Of a DNA stretch of 64,000 nt, positions 17,970 through 28,780 are shown piece after piece. Made by a program: the position numbers and the translations under genes. The number at the start of each line of letters is the position of its first letter. The first letter of the stretch is position 1. The stretch is from Methylophaga muralis (lineage in GTDB: Bacteria; Pseudomonadota; Gammaproteobacteria; Nitrosococcales; Methylophagaceae). The stretch spans positions 1-64,000 of the forward strand of contig NZ_MCRI01000005.1 in assembly GCF_001720165.1 (NCBI RefSeq), in the 5' to 3' direction. The notes below the pieces were generated by a model. That model saw only the letters and a list, made by a program, of their open reading frames with translations, was not told the origin of the DNA and searched no databases.

Positions 17970-19768
17970 TAGTACACATCACGTTGGTAACGTTTATCAC
18001 GCGTCAGCTGACGCAGATATTCGGTGGCGTCTTCGCGGCTTTTATTGCCTTGCTGACTGATAATATCAATCAGCGCTTCATTCACATCCGGTGCCATATT
18101 GTCGGCATCGCCGCAGACATATATATGCGCACCGTCTTGCAGCCAGTTCCAGATCTCAATAGATTTTTCGCGAATACGATGCTGCACATAGATTTTCTCG
18201 GTCTGATCACGAGAAAAGGCCACATCAAGATGCGTTAACAATCCGGATTTACGCCAGGCCAGCCACTCGGTCTGATAGAGAAAATCGGTTAAGAAATGCT
18301 GATCGCCAAAGAACAGCCAGTTGGGCCCGCGTGCTCCGCGCTCTTCACGTTCCTGCATAAAACTTCTGAACGGTGCCACACCGGTACCAGGGCCAATCAT
18401 AATAATCGGCGCATTATCATCGGCAGGCAATTTGAAGTTTTTATTGGGATCAATATACACCGGAATAGTCGCATCTTCGGCTAAGCGATCGGCTAACCAG
18501 GTTGAGGCTACCCCGCCCCGCTCACGGTTATGGGCGTTATAACGAACCGTTGCCACGGTGATATGCACTTCTTCATCAACCGCAGCCTGACTGGAGGCAA
18601 TCGAATATAATCTTGGCGGCAGTTTACGCAGCAATTTGATAAAGCCATTGGCGTCTATGTCAGCTAATGGGTAGCTTTGCACCAAATCCAGAACATCACG
18701 ACCACGGATCCATTCTGTGACGGCGGCTTTGCTTTCCATCAGCTTATTAAGTTCATCGGACTGGGCCAGTTCAGCCCACTTTTCCACTAACGGTCGAGTC
18801 AGCACGGTAATTTCACGATGATGCATCAATGCATTGGTTAACGTTTCTTGTTGTTCATCAAGTTCTACAGAACTATCGGCATCAAATCCCAGCGCATCAA
18901 TCAGCATTGAAACCAGAGCGGGATCGTTTTGCGGGTAAACGCCTAAAGCATCACCTGGCTCATATTGTAATCCTGAACCTTCCAGCGAGATTTCAATATG
19001 CCGTACTTCCTTGCTGGAACCGCGACCACTTAACAGCTGATTTTCCAGTAATGGTGCAGAGAAAGGATGTTTCCGATCATATTGAACTGAGGTTTCAAGC
19101 TGACTCATCGCAGCAGAAGCAGATGGTGGTGCGGCACTGGCTTGCATGGAGCTGGTCAGTGCCCCAACAAATTCAGCAATCCATTTTTCCGCCAAATCAT
19201 CGTAATCCACATCACAATCAACTCGAGGAATAACAGCGGTTGCACCTAGTTTCTGCAAACGCTCATCAAAATCCTTGCCGGTTTGGCAAAAAAATTCATA
19301 ACTGGAATCGCCAAGCGATAGTACACTGTAGTGCAAACCTTTCAAGCCCGGTGCTTTGCGGCTATTCAGAAACTCGTATAAATCCATGGCATTGTCAGGT
19401 GGCTCTCCTTCACCATGGGTGGAAGTTAATACGGCCAGATATTGCTCGTTTTTCAGTTCTCGTGGTTTGTATTCGGCCATATCCCATAACTTGACTTCAA
19501 TACCACTGGCTTTTGCTTTCTCAGCAAGTTGTCCGGCAACCGCTTCGGTGTTACCGGTTTGTGAACCATATAGCACGGTAAGTTTAATAGCTTGCTCAGC
19601 CAGAGATGGTCCAGCTTCCATAACAGCAGTGCCAACCTGGGCCGCACGATAGCCAGATAAATAGCCAGACAGCCAGTCTACCTGCCAGCCTTCCAGACCT
19701 TGCAGTAAATTATTCAACTGTTGTAATTGTTCATCCGTTAGCGGGGCGTTTGGCAGCCTGATATTCAT
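17969..19768 (-). CDS. cysJ: Sulfite reductase [NADPH] flavoprotein subunit
   Basis: Passes electrons from NADPH through FAD and FMN to CysI in assimilatory sulfate reduction. Domain order is an N-terminal helical region (1-60), flavodoxin-like FMN domain with YGSQTGNTE at 67-75, and an FAD domain with RLYSIASS. The NADP domain follows, with GPGTGVAPFRSFMQERE and a C-terminal YLRQLTRDKRYQRDVY. The length of 599 residues equals E. coli CysJ. It is the first gene of a cysJI operon. No cysH lies nearby. The ribosome binding site is weak (AAGAG about a dozen bases before the ATG). Confidence 0.96.
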   Translation of the reverse strand: MNIRLPNAPLTDEQLQQLNNLLQGLEGWQVDWLSGYLSGYRAAQVGTAVMEAGPSLAEQAIKLTVLYGSQTGNTEAVAGQLAEKAKASGIEVKLWDMAEYKPRELKNEQYLAVLTSTHGEGEPPDNAMDLYEFLNSRKAPGLKGLHYSVLSLGDSSYEFFCQTGKDFDERLQKLGATAVIPRVDCDVDYDDLAEKWIAEFVGALTSSMQASAAPPSASAAMSQLETSVQYDRKHPFSAPLLENQLLSGRGSSKEVRHIEISLEGSGLQYEPGDALGVYPQNDPALVSMLIDALGFDADSSVELDEQQETLTNALMHHREITVLTRPLVEKWAELAQSDELNKLMESKAAVTEWIRGRDVLDLVQSYPLADIDANGFIKLLRKLPPRLYSIASSQAAVDEEVHITVATVRYNAHNRERGGVASTWLADRLAEDATIPVYIDPNKNFKLPADDNAPIIMIGPGTGVAPFRSFMQEREERGARGPNWLFFGDQHFLTDFLYQTEWLAWRKSGLLTHLDVAFSRDQTEKIYVQHRIREKSIEIWNWLQDGAHIYVCGDADNMAPDVNEALIDIISQQGNKSREDATEYLRQLTRDKRYQRDVY

Positions 19769-19951
19769 GGTAATGCGTTATCTCTTAAGGTGGGCACAGC
19801 ACAAAATAACAAAAACAATATATAAATAGAAACTATATGTTTTGATTTTCATATAACAATTTAAGATATAAAAACTGCGTTAAAACTTAGTTTAAAAGTT
19901 TTTATGTAAATTTTAATGTGAATGGTTGGTGATGTCTGACAAAGTTGTGTA

Positions 19952-19965
19952 TACCAATATTGGTA
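19952..19965. promoter_or_regulatory. 14-base palindrome upstream of cysJ
   Basis: TACCAATATTGGTA is its own reverse complement. It lies in the 220-base gap between cysJ and the downstream end of the EAL-domain gene, about 185 bases before the cysJ start. A regulator site is possible; nothing links it to a named factor. The rest of the gap is AT-rich and shows no gene. Confidence 0.25.
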
Positions 19966-19988
19966 CAAAGTAATTTAAATCAACCTTA

Positions 19989-22151
19989 TTAAGGACTTTT
20001 ATGATCGTATAAATCACTGTCTGCATACATATATAAAGATTGTAAATCGACATTTAACATTGATTGGCTGCATGCTGTGCCAACAGTATATTGAATATTC
20101 AAGTGTGGACTGACCGATGAATTATGCTGTTTAACCGCTTCAGCCAAGGTCTCCAATGGGGCGCCTTTCAGCTCACATATACACAAAACAACAAATTCAT
20201 CATCAACCAGTCTGGCAACTAATTCGGTATCGGTAAAGGTTTCCAGCAATAACCGGGAAAAATGGATCAGTGCTTCATCTCCTGCTGATATTCCATGCGC
20301 CTCAATAATTCGTTTGTAATTATTTAAATCAAAATAAAACATCGTGATCGGAATTTGATGTGGAGCAAAAATTGTTATTAGTTTTTGTGCCCGACGTTCA
20401 AACGCCTCTCGATTAAGAAGCCCGGTTAATTTATCTTCATCCAGAAACGGGTTGTAATCGATTTCCTCTTCAACCATTTCCGTAAGTTGCTTCAATAACA
20501 GTTTGTCTTTAATAGAAAATTCTCTGGGCTCAGAGTGCTTTAAACATAGTGCCCCTAGTTTTGCACCGGATTTAGCGCGTATGGGACAGCCAGCATAGAA
20601 ACGTACATATGGTGCGGACGTCACCATAATATTATTGACATACTGCTCATCCAGCAGCGTGTCTGGAACAATAAAAATCTCTTCTTGAGAAATGGTTTGA
20701 TTACAAAAAGCAATAGAACGTTCGGTTTGGCGTTGACTAAATCCCTGCGAAGATTTAATCCATTGTCGATTTTCATCAATCAACGAAATTAAACTGATAT
20801 CTACATTGAATAACCTTGTACAGAGTTTGGTCAAACGGTCATATCGCTGTTCGGGTTCGCTATCTAATAAGCCCAGTCCATGTAAATGCTTAATTCTATG
20901 CGAATCAATATGTTCTGAGCTTTGTTTCGACCATTCGATAAAGGCATCCGCTAGCATGGGACGTCCAATAAAATATCCCTGCGCCTGATCACAGCCCATA
21001 TTCCTTAGCAGTTCCAATGCCTCATTATCTTCAATACCTTCAGCTGCTACCTGCATATTCAAGCTATGGGCCAACTCGATAATGGCTTTGATTACTAGTC
21101 GTGATTCGCGAGAATCGCCCGAGGTCATCACAAAAGTTTTATCCACTTTGACTTCTGAAAAAGGCATGCGTACCAATGCCAGCATTGAAGAGAACCCGGT
21201 GCCAAAATCATCAATGGATAATCGAAAACCACGTAATCGCAGTCGAGTTAATATATCCAGGGACATAACCGGATCATCCATGGCAGCGGTTTCGGTTAAC
21301 TCGAGAATAAGCTGATCTGGCTTGACATTATTACTCTTACAAAGAAGCTCTATCTGTTTGAATAGATATAGATTTTTTAGCGATGCCGCAGAAATATTCA
21401 CTGAAAGTAATAAGCCACGGCTTTGTATGCCTTGAACAGTATCAGCATCTTGCAGTTGATTGAGAAATGGTAACGCCTGCTCAAAAACTTGCAAGGTTAA
21501 ACGATCAATTAAATTATGTTGTTCGGCTAAAGGGATAAATTTTTCCGGTGAAATAAAACCTTTTTCCGGATGATGCCATCTGGCCAAGGCTTCAAAGCCA
21601 GTTAAAGCGCCACTGATACAAGATACTTTCGGTTGGTAAACCAGATAAATATCACGTGCATCAATCGCTTGTTCCAATTCAGTAACCGTGAGCGTGTTAA
21701 TCTGATTCTCGGCTCGTAATTGTCTGCCAAAGGTGTTGTCAGCAGTATTGTTCGATTCTGCATTAATCAAATCGCGAAATGCTTTCGGATTGAAGGGCTT
21801 TGGCAAAATCCCCAACACATTCAAACCATGAGCACCGGCTGAGCGTGCAGCGGCATGCAGCAATTGCTGCCCAGCACCACTGGTAATAATTAACTGCGCC
21901 TCGACCTGCATTTTGCCTAATTCGCCTAGAACTTCTACACCATCCATGTCCGGCATGATCAAATCCACAATCAGATATTGTGGTTGCCATTCATTAAGAA
22001 TGTTGAGAAAACTCTGAAAATCCGAGGTTACTTTGGCTGACAGACCAATAAATTCTGCAACATTTGCTATCGCTCTTGCAGTGAGGTTATTGTCATCCAG
22101 AATCAGTACTTTAAGTTCGGTCATCGGGACAGAATACTCTTTATTATCCAT
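19989..22151 (-). CDS. Response regulator with EAL, GAF and degenerate GGDEF domains (cyclic-di-GMP signalling)
   Basis: A soluble composite regulator. An N-terminal receiver domain has phospho-acceptor context YLIVDLIMPDMDG. The EAL phosphodiesterase domain (about 155-400) keeps FEALARW, LELTE, DDFGTG and KVDKTF, so it should hydrolyse cyclic-di-GMP. A GAF domain (about 415-560) follows. The final GGDEF-type domain reads RLVDDEF, with both glycines of the signature lost, so it is probably not a cyclase. The start is uncertain: ATG at 22151 is used here, with a GTG at 22163 and an ATG at 22112 as alternatives. It follows the hybrid kinase by a short gap, so the kinase may phosphorylate it. 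Confidence 0.88.
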   Translation of the reverse strand: MDNKEYSVPMTELKVLILDDNNLTARAIANVAEFIGLSAKVTSDFQSFLNILNEWQPQYLIVDLIMPDMDGVEVLGELGKMQVEAQLIITSGAGQQLLHAAARSAGAHGLNVLGILPKPFNPKAFRDLINAESNNTADNTFGRQLRAENQINTLTVTELEQAIDARDIYLVYQPKVSCISGALTGFEALARWHHPEKGFISPEKFIPLAEQHNLIDRLTLQVFEQALPFLNQLQDADTVQGIQSRGLLLSVNISAASLKNLYLFKQIELLCKSNNVKPDQLILELTETAAMDDPVMSLDILTRLRLRGFRLSIDDFGTGFSSMLALVRMPFSEVKVDKTFVMTSGDSRESRLVIKAIIELAHSLNMQVAAEGIEDNEALELLRNMGCDQAQGYFIGRPMLADAFIEWSKQSSEHIDSHRIKHLHGLGLLDSEPEQRYDRLTKLCTRLFNVDISLISLIDENRQWIKSSQGFSQRQTERSIAFCNQTISQEEIFIVPDTLLDEQYVNNIMVTSAPYVRFYAGCPIRAKSGAKLGALCLKHSEPREFSIKDKLLLKQLTEMVEEEIDYNPFLDEDKLTGLLNREAFERRAQKLITIFAPHQIPITMFYFDLNNYKRIIEAHGISAGDEALIHFSRLLLETFTDTELVARLVDDEFVVLCICELKGAPLETLAEAVKQHNSSVSPHLNIQYTVGTACSQSMLNVDLQSLYMYADSDLYDHKSP

Positions 22152-22191
22152 GTCAAATAGCACTCTGAATTAATTAGTAGTTTATGCATCT

Positions 22192-25100
22192 TCAATCCAA
22201 TGCCTGGCGAATTTTGGTTGATAATTCATCACGGCTATATGGTTTACTTAGTAACATAACACCAGGATCTAATCGACCATGATGAACAATAGAGTTTTCG
22301 GTATAACCGGAGGTAAATAACACTTTTAACTGCGGTCGGATACGCTGCGCTTTATCCGAGAGATCTCGGCCACTTATACCACCGGGCATTACTACATCAG
22401 TAAACAACAGATCGATATGAGCATCACTCTGGATGATTTCCATAGCTTCTTGGCCATTTGACGCGCTTATGACCTGATAGCCGATAAATTCCAATTGAGA
22501 AATAACGTAGCTTCGAACCAGATCATCATCTTCAACCACTAAAATATGTTCTTTGCCTGTTTTGGGCTGAATGGGTAAAGCAGGAGGATTATCTGCTGTT
22601 GAAATTTCTACCGGAGATCTCGGTAAGTAAAGTCTTATGGTGGTTCCCTGCCCCCGCTCGGAATAAATATTGATATGTCCTAAACTTTGTCGAGCAAAGC
22701 CATAAACCATTGCCAAGCCAAGACCGGTACCTTTATCTTTACTTTTAGTTGTATAAAAAGGCTCAAATACTTTATCCAGATTTTCAGGAGCGATACCAAT
22801 ACCGGTGTCGGAAACGCCTATAACGATATAATCTCCTGCAGTCACATCATGTTGTGCAGCATAATCTTCCGAGAGTAAAACATTGAGTGTTTCAATTAAA
22901 AGTCGACCACCAGAAGGCATGGCATCTTTGGCGTTCAAAGCAAGATTTAGTAAAGCATTTTCCAGCTGTCCTGGATCGACTTGGGCTAGCCATATATCTG
23001 GCTCTAACGCCATTTCCAGCTGAATAGCTTCACCCAGAGATCGGCTTAATAACGATTGGAAATTTTTTAGTAATTGATTAGCATCAATATTTTTGGGATC
23101 CAATGGCTGACGTCTGGCAAATGCCAATAAACTGCCGATCAGATCAGCACCGCGATTGGCGGCTTCCTGAACCATTTGTGATAAACCGCGTAAATTTGAA
23201 TCAGCTGGAAGTGACTCGGTGATGATTTCAGCATTACCGACAATCACTGTCAGTAAATTATTAAAGTCATGAGCTACGCCACCGGTTAATTGACCAACAG
23301 CTTCCAGCCGCTGTGATTGGCGTAATTTTTCTTCTATTTCAAGTCGCTCACTGATATCTGTAATACCACCGACCATACGGATTGGTTCATTGGCACTGTT
23401 GTAAATGACGTAACCACGGTCAATGACATCAGCATAACTACCATCGTGTCGCCGGAACTTGTAATTATCTGACCAGCTCTGTTGGTTCTCTTCTACAGCC
23501 CGTTTGAGATTATTAACAACTCTATTTCGCTCATCAGGGTGAACTCGATTTTCCCAACCGTTGAAAGAAGGCTTTGACTCTTCTGCATAAATCCCGAATA
23601 ACGTTTCAAAATTATCGCTCCACCAAAGTTCGTCGGTGATGAGGTTCCAATCCCAGATTGCATCGTTGGTGGCTTTTGACAATATCTGGAAACGCTGTTC
23701 ACTCTCACGAATATTGGCATCAGCCAGTTTTTGCAAGGTTATATCCGTCATATAACCTTCTATGGTTTGTAGCTCTCCGTTTAGGTCACGCACACCGTTA
23801 CCTTGCTCCCAAAACCAGCGCACACCACCGTCTTTTCGAATAATGCGATATTCAACCTGAAACGGTTGGTTTTTCTCTACAGCATTCAGGGTTTGAAGAT
23901 ACATTTCTTGCCGATCATCGGGATGAATAATGCTGGCAAAATCAATCCGCTGATTTCCAATAACATCCTCAGCGTCATATCCGGTCAAACGATAAAAAGC
24001 TTCGCTTACGTAAATCATTGTCCACTGTTCATCGAAGCGACAGCGATAAGCCACTCCTGGCAAATTTTTAAGTAACTGTGTTAATGATCTTTCAGCTTCA
24101 TCTCTTTTTGATTCGGCTAGTTTATTTTCAGTGGTATTTTCAGTGATAGCGATAAGATGCAACGGTTGATCATGATCATCACGTTGTAATGTGACGCTTA
24201 ATCGTGCCCAAACTGTTTCTCCTGATTTGCTGATGTAGCGTTTTTCGATAATACAACTATCATGAAGACCGAGCAGAATCTCGCTAATTTCCTGCTGATT
24301 CTGTTTTTTGTCATCAGGATGCGTCAGCTGCTGAAAAGTAAGTTGGGTCAGCTCTTCAGCTGAGTAACCAAGCATTTCACAATATGCTTGATTGCACTCA
24401 AGGAATCGACCATCAATCGTCGTAATTGCTACGCCGGTCGCAGCATCCTGAAATGCTTCACGAAAACGACTTTCACTTCGTCGAATTCGTTCTTCATCAC
24501 GCTGTTTACAAATGGCAATAGCAATAATTTTCGTGATTCGCTCGATAGTATCCAGCTGTTCTGGTTCTGGAGTTCTTATCGTGTTGTGATAAACCGCAAA
24601 CGTCGCGATAACCTTTTGTTTTTCATCAAATATAGGGTGTGACCAACAAGCTCGTAAATTACAAGCCAATGCCAAACCATAATAGTTCGCCCATAACGGA
24701 TCATGCTCGATATCTGAAACAATGACCGGTTTTTTGAGATAGGCGGCAGTTCCACAGGAACCTGTTTGTGGACCTATCAGCTCTCCATGAATGGCATCGT
24801 TGTAACTGTTCGGTAAGTGTGGTGCAGAGCCATGAAGGAGACGCTTTCCCTCTTCGTCTAATAGTAAAATCGAGGCAATGGTATTGGGTATGATTTCCTC
24901 TATACCAAGTACTATCTGTTCCATTATCTGCTGTAATGCCAGAGAGGAAGCAACAGCTTCAACCATACTGGATTCCAGCCTTTGGATCAGTTCAAGTCGT
25001 TTACGTTCGGTAATATCGATGATCATGCCTAATCGGCGTATTTCCTGACCGCTTGCATTAAAAATCGACTTTCCACATTCGAATAACCAGCGAATTGCCC

Positions 25101-26076
25101 CATCATTATTACGGGTAATTCGATATTCAGCCTCGATAATGCCGCTATTATTTGGTTTTGACCGCGTTAAATCCAGGTTCGTTTTGTCATCTGGCAGAAT
25201 GAATTGCTGATAGCTTTCAATGGTTCCATCAAATTCTGCTAGCCGCATTCCAAACAGCTCAGCAGTTTGCTCAGACCAGGTCACCTTATTTTTCAATAAA
25301 TCAAATTCCCAACTGCCCATATGGCCGATTCGCTGGGTTTCATCCATCAGGCGCAATTTATAATCGCTATGACTGATATGTTGTTTTATGTCTGTTAAAT
25401 CTAAAACGGTGCCTAACAGTTCATTATTTTCTGAACCCCAGGTAGCACGCTGCCGGATAAACCTTATCTCGCCATCAGCAGTTATTACCCGATGACAAAT
25501 ATCCAGCTTATTCTGCTGGGCAATGGCTTGAGTAAAGGCATTTTCAACCTGTTGTTTATCGTCCGGATGAACCAATTGCAACATTGAGGTTATTGACGGT
25601 ATAAACTGCGCGGCTGACTGGGCAAAAATCTCATACGTTTGAGATTCCCACCAAAGATTTGTGGTGGCTGGGTTGTAAATCCAGTGCCCAATGAGCGTTG
25701 ACGATGAATCCAGATCAGAGGATAGCCACCTTTGGGCCACACCAGGTTGAATTTGACTGGACAAAATAATAAGTAATTTATTGCTTTTATCTAGCACTAA
25801 AGTCGCTGGATATCGTTGAGCTTGATTCACTCCAATCAGGGTTAATGGAGATTGAATCGATAATTCGGGAGTTAAATTGATGTTGTCTAGAGGCTCATCA
25901 AAAAAATCACTAAAAGATAAGCCGAGAATATCACATTCACTTTGAGCTTTTATAAGACGCAACGCTTCGGAATTGGCAGTTAACAATACTTCATCCTGAA
26001 AGATAAATACTGCCTGTGGCTGATGATTTATCAGCACGCTTAAGAGGTAATCCTGGGCCCCAGCATTGTTGCTCAA
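22192..26076 (-). CDS. Multi-PAS/GAF hybrid sensor histidine kinase
   Basis: A 1294-residue sensor without obvious membrane helices. In order there are about three PAS modules (to about 355), a GAF domain (about 370-520, with TGSCGTAAY) and three more PAS modules (about 540-910). Next come a HisKA dimerisation domain with phospho-histidine in GGVAHDFNNLL and a HATPase domain (NLALNAKDAMPSGG, DTGIGI, GTGLGLAMVYGF). A C-terminal receiver domain has its acceptor Asp in LLFTDVVMPGG. The HDFNN context places it in the family with attached receivers. The input is unknown; cytosolic PAS/GAF stacks usually sense redox, light or small ligands. It is the likely partner of the downstream REC-EAL protein. 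Confidence 0.92.
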   Translation of the reverse strand: MSNNAGAQDYLLSVLINHQPQAVFIFQDEVLLTANSEALRLIKAQSECDILGLSFSDFFDEPLDNINLTPELSIQSPLTLIGVNQAQRYPATLVLDKSNKLLIILSSQIQPGVAQRWLSSDLDSSSTLIGHWIYNPATTNLWWESQTYEIFAQSAAQFIPSITSMLQLVHPDDKQQVENAFTQAIAQQNKLDICHRVITADGEIRFIRQRATWGSENNELLGTVLDLTDIKQHISHSDYKLRLMDETQRIGHMGSWEFDLLKNKVTWSEQTAELFGMRLAEFDGTIESYQQFILPDDKTNLDLTRSKPNNSGIIEAEYRITRNNDGAIRWLFECGKSIFNASGQEIRRLGMIIDITERKRLELIQRLESSMVEAVASSLALQQIMEQIVLGIEEIIPNTIASILLLDEEGKRLLHGSAPHLPNSYNDAIHGELIGPQTGSCGTAAYLKKPVIVSDIEHDPLWANYYGLALACNLRACWSHPIFDEKQKVIATFAVYHNTIRTPEPEQLDTIERITKIIAIAICKQRDEERIRRSESRFREAFQDAATGVAITTIDGRFLECNQAYCEMLGYSAEELTQLTFQQLTHPDDKKQNQQEISEILLGLHDSCIIEKRYISKSGETVWARLSVTLQRDDHDQPLHLIAITENTTENKLAESKRDEAERSLTQLLKNLPGVAYRCRFDEQWTMIYVSEAFYRLTGYDAEDVIGNQRIDFASIIHPDDRQEMYLQTLNAVEKNQPFQVEYRIIRKDGGVRWFWEQGNGVRDLNGELQTIEGYMTDITLQKLADANIRESEQRFQILSKATNDAIWDWNLITDELWWSDNFETLFGIYAEESKPSFNGWENRVHPDERNRVVNNLKRAVEENQQSWSDNYKFRRHDGSYADVIDRGYVIYNSANEPIRMVGGITDISERLEIEEKLRQSQRLEAVGQLTGGVAHDFNNLLTVIVGNAEIITESLPADSNLRGLSQMVQEAANRGADLIGSLLAFARRQPLDPKNIDANQLLKNFQSLLSRSLGEAIQLEMALEPDIWLAQVDPGQLENALLNLALNAKDAMPSGGRLLIETLNVLLSEDYAAQHDVTAGDYIVIGVSDTGIGIAPENLDKVFEPFYTTKSKDKGTGLGLAMVYGFARQSLGHINIYSERGQGTTIRLYLPRSPVEISTADNPPALPIQPKTGKEHILVVEDDDLVRSYVISQLEFIGYQVISASNGQEAMEIIQSDAHIDLLFTDVVMPGGISGRDLSDKAQRIRPQLKVLFTSGYTENSIVHHGRLDPGVMLLSKPYSRDELSTKIRQALD

Positions 26077-26095
26077 TTTTTATCTCACTTTGTAT

Positions 26096-26135
26096 GAAAC
26101 AAGCCAACTCCAGATAACCATATACTAGAGTTGGC
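26096..26135 (-). terminator. Probable terminator downstream of the chemoreceptor gene
   Basis: An 8-bp stem, GCCAACTC / GAGTTGGC, with a 17-base loop lies between the chemoreceptor stop and the kinase start. On the - strand it is followed by TTGTTT. The loop is long, so efficiency may be modest. Confidence 0.55.
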
Positions 26136-26164
26136 CTGGCCCGCCAGAGAATTTTTTATCTAAA

Positions 26165-28039
26165 TCAAACTTTAAATTGACTAATTTGGGTTTCTAATCC
26201 ATTTGCTAATCTGGCCAGCTCCTGGCTGGTCAAAGTAGTTTGGTTTGTGCTTTCAGCATTTTCTTCAGCAACCTGAGCGATGCTGACAATATTACGGTTG
26301 ATTTCTTCTGCAACAGCTGACTGCTCTTCGGCAGCACTGGCGATATGTGTGTTCATATCACGAATTGAGGTAACAGATTCCGCAATAATATCCAGTGATT
26401 GGCCAGCTTTTTCTGCTTTTTCGACACTTTGATGTGCTTGGACAAGCTCTTCATCCATAACACGAACTGCTTTTTCAGCTTCATTTTGTAAGCGATCAAT
26501 AATTTTTTTGATTTCCTCGGTTGAATCATGGCTGCGTTTGGCAAGCGTTCTCACTTCATCGGCCACTACAGCAAAACCTCTACCTGATTCACCTGCCCGA
26601 GCGGCTTCAATTGCGGCATTCAAGGCCAGCAAATTGGTTTGCTCGGCAATACCTTGAATCACACTCAATACGCTGCCAATATTTTCACTTTCTTTTTGCA
26701 GATCTTTAATGGATATCGCCCCAACTTCAACTTGTTTGGCGAGTAGATTGATGCCATTAATAGCATCCATGACTACTTGTTTACCGGCTTTGGTTTCGTC
26801 ATCTGCAGTACGAGACGCTTCAGCTGCCTGCGAAGCATAGCGAGCCACTTCCTGAACAGTTGCAGTCATTTCATTCATTGCGGTTGCAACCTGCTCGCTG
26901 TCACTTTGTTGACTCATTACACCGCGGCTGGTTTGGCCGGTAATAACCGTTAATTCTTCAGCGGCAACATTCAATTGTCTTGATGAATCAAATACTTGCT
27001 GAATCAGCTGACTAAATGCGCTCATCATCTGATTAAATACGTCAGCCATCTGCACGATCTCATCTTTGCCTTCGATATTGACACGTTGAGTCAAATCTTT
27101 ATTTTGCTGTGCCCGTTTCATAACTTCAGCCAGCATATTGATTGGGTTGACGACACTGCGACTGATGATCTGGGATAACAAAATCAGTAACACTAACACT
27201 ACTATTATCGTGATAATAGCTTTGATAAAAACGGATTTTTCATGGTTAGCTACTTCATTGGAAATTTGATTCGATGTTTCTTGAAACAAATCTCGAATTG
27301 CAAAAACCGTAGTACGCATTTCGCCAATTTGGCCAGCATCATCGTTAAAGCCAAGCTGCTCGTAGGCTTTAGCAAGAATGTCGAAATTATTAATGTAATT
27401 CTGCATTAACGTTGAGATTTGGCGTTTTTCGTAATCACTTAAATAGCTTTGTTGTAAGTTCTGATTAAAAACCTGCAAATTATTATTGAAAGCATCCAGG
27501 TAGCTTTTATCTTTTCGCAATAAAAAGTTTTTTTCATCGCGGCGCAATATCAGCATATCTTTGAGTAATCCGTCTTCTTGAAGCTGCATCAATAACTGTT
27601 CAACTTCTTCATCAGAATGGTGTAATTTACCATAAAGCCCATCGGTATAAGTTAAACCAATGTCCTGCTGAAAAGAAACTAACTCATTGAAAGTTGAATG
27701 ATATTCCTGAAGCAAACTTCTTAATCTAGGGATTTGTTCAAGTTGAATATTTTGGGATTGAAGTTGTGACTCCAGGTCAGCCAGTTGCTGTTTGACGACA
27801 CTATATGTTTCGTTAAAACTCCCTTGATACTTAAGATCAAGTCGATTGAAAAAATCTTTCTGATGTACTCGTAATCTTACAAACTCTGCTTGAGTGTCAT
27901 TTGTCAATGCGTTCGATTGTCCCATCTGCACCAGTGAATGCATACCAAGACTTAGCATTGCAGCTAGAACAATAATCCCAATAACCATTATGCTGCTTAA
28001 AACCAACATTTTTGTCTTAACAGACATTGACTTCAACAT
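26165..28039 (-). CDS. Methyl-accepting chemotaxis protein with helical periplasmic sensor domain
   Basis: A transmembrane chemoreceptor of about 624 residues. Its N-terminal membrane helix is followed by a long all-helical periplasmic region. That region carries paired RxxxKDFF / [12 protein letters not shown] segments, which resemble HBM (helical bimodular) sensors. Next come a second membrane helix, a HAMP domain ([14 protein letters not shown]) and the methylation region. The signalling hairpin includes [29 protein letters not shown]. The C-terminus (QISQFKV) has no CheR-binding pentapeptide. The start at 28039 is chosen because GGGAG lies seven bases upstream; the longer frame from 28114 adds 25 polar residues. 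Confidence 0.92.
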   Translation of the reverse strand: MLKSMSVKTKMLVLSSIMVIGIIVLAAMLSLGMHSLVQMGQSNALTNDTQAEFVRLRVHQKDFFNRLDLKYQGSFNETYSVVKQQLADLESQLQSQNIQLEQIPRLRSLLQEYHSTFNELVSFQQDIGLTYTDGLYGKLHHSDEEVEQLLMQLQEDGLLKDMLILRRDEKNFLLRKDKSYLDAFNNNLQVFNQNLQQSYLSDYEKRQISTLMQNYINNFDILAKAYEQLGFNDDAGQIGEMRTTVFAIRDLFQETSNQISNEVANHEKSVFIKAIITIIVVLVLLILLSQIISRSVVNPINMLAEVMKRAQQNKDLTQRVNIEGKDEIVQMADVFNQMMSAFSQLIQQVFDSSRQLNVAAEELTVITGQTSRGVMSQQSDSEQVATAMNEMTATVQEVARYASQAAEASRTADDETKAGKQVVMDAINGINLLAKQVEVGAISIKDLQKESENIGSVLSVIQGIAEQTNLLALNAAIEAARAGESGRGFAVVADEVRTLAKRSHDSTEEIKKIIDRLQNEAEKAVRVMDEELVQAHQSVEKAEKAGQSLDIIAESVTSIRDMNTHIASAAEEQSAVAEEINRNIVSIAQVAEENAESTNQTTLTSQELARLANGLETQISQFKV

Positions 28040-28141
28040 ACCAAACTCCCAGTGATTACGAGAAAAATTCCTATCATTTTCTATAGCGTCTTCACTATTA
28101 GAAACTTTAGGCAATCCCCAGGAGAATTTCCTGTACTGGAG

Positions 28142-28780
28142 TTAATACAAAATGGCGCCAGAGTCGATTAATAAACGATGAATGGATTGAGCAAACTGTT
28201 GATAGCCAAGCGCATTAGGATGCACCTGATCAGCTTTTAGGGAGTTATCGATAAGCAGCTCACTGAGAATAGTGGGCTGAATGGGAAGATTATTAGTCTG
28301 TGCTACTTCTAGATATAACGGTGCAGGTGCCAGATTAATTCCAAATGCTGGTACGGCGATCAACAATACTTGTGCACCGCTTTTAGTAATCTCATCCACC
28401 ATAGCCTGCAGATTATTTTGTAGTTGTTGGCGGCTTTGCTTACGCAGTAAATCATTGCCACCGTGACACAGAATAACCAAATCCGGTTTAGTTTCCTGTA
28501 GCAATTGTGATAAACGCACCTTACCAGCGCCACTGAGTTCACCTGGAATTCCGGCATTAATCACTTGCCTGCCAGTTAACTCTGCCAAGACGGATGGATA
28601 ACTTTGCTCCGGTTGAGCACCAGTGCCAAATGTCAGGCTGTCACCAAAGGCAAGAATTACCGCATCCTGACTAAGTGGTTTTAAACCTACTGAAGATTGA
28701 TCATCACATCCTGCCAAAGCAAAGACACTGACGCATACCATCAAGAGGTATTTAGCTATTGAAATATTACCCCTTTTCAT
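28142..28780 (-). CDS. GDSL-family esterase lipoprotein (TesA-like)
   Basis: A 212-residue SGNH hydrolase. The signal peptide ends in the lipobox LAGC, so the protein should be lipid-anchored. The conserved blocks are FGDSLTFG (nucleophile Ser), AGIPGE (Gly), HGGNDLL (Asn) and DQVHPNALG (Asp/His). It resembles arylesterase/thioesterase TesA, which is periplasmic but usually not lipidated. It starts within the tatD stop codon (TAATG) at the distal end of the fatty-acid/tmk operon, so it is translationally coupled. Confidence 0.87.
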   Translation of the reverse strand: MKRGNISIAKYLLMVCVSVFALAGCDDQSSVGLKPLSQDAVILAFGDSLTFGTGAQPEQSYPSVLAELTGRQVINAGIPGELSGAGKVRLSQLLQETKPDLVILCHGGNDLLRKQSRQQLQNNLQAMVDEITKSGAQVLLIAVPAFGINLAPAPLYLEVAQTNNLPIQPTILSELLIDNSLKADQVHPNALGYQQFAQSIHRLLIDSGAILY

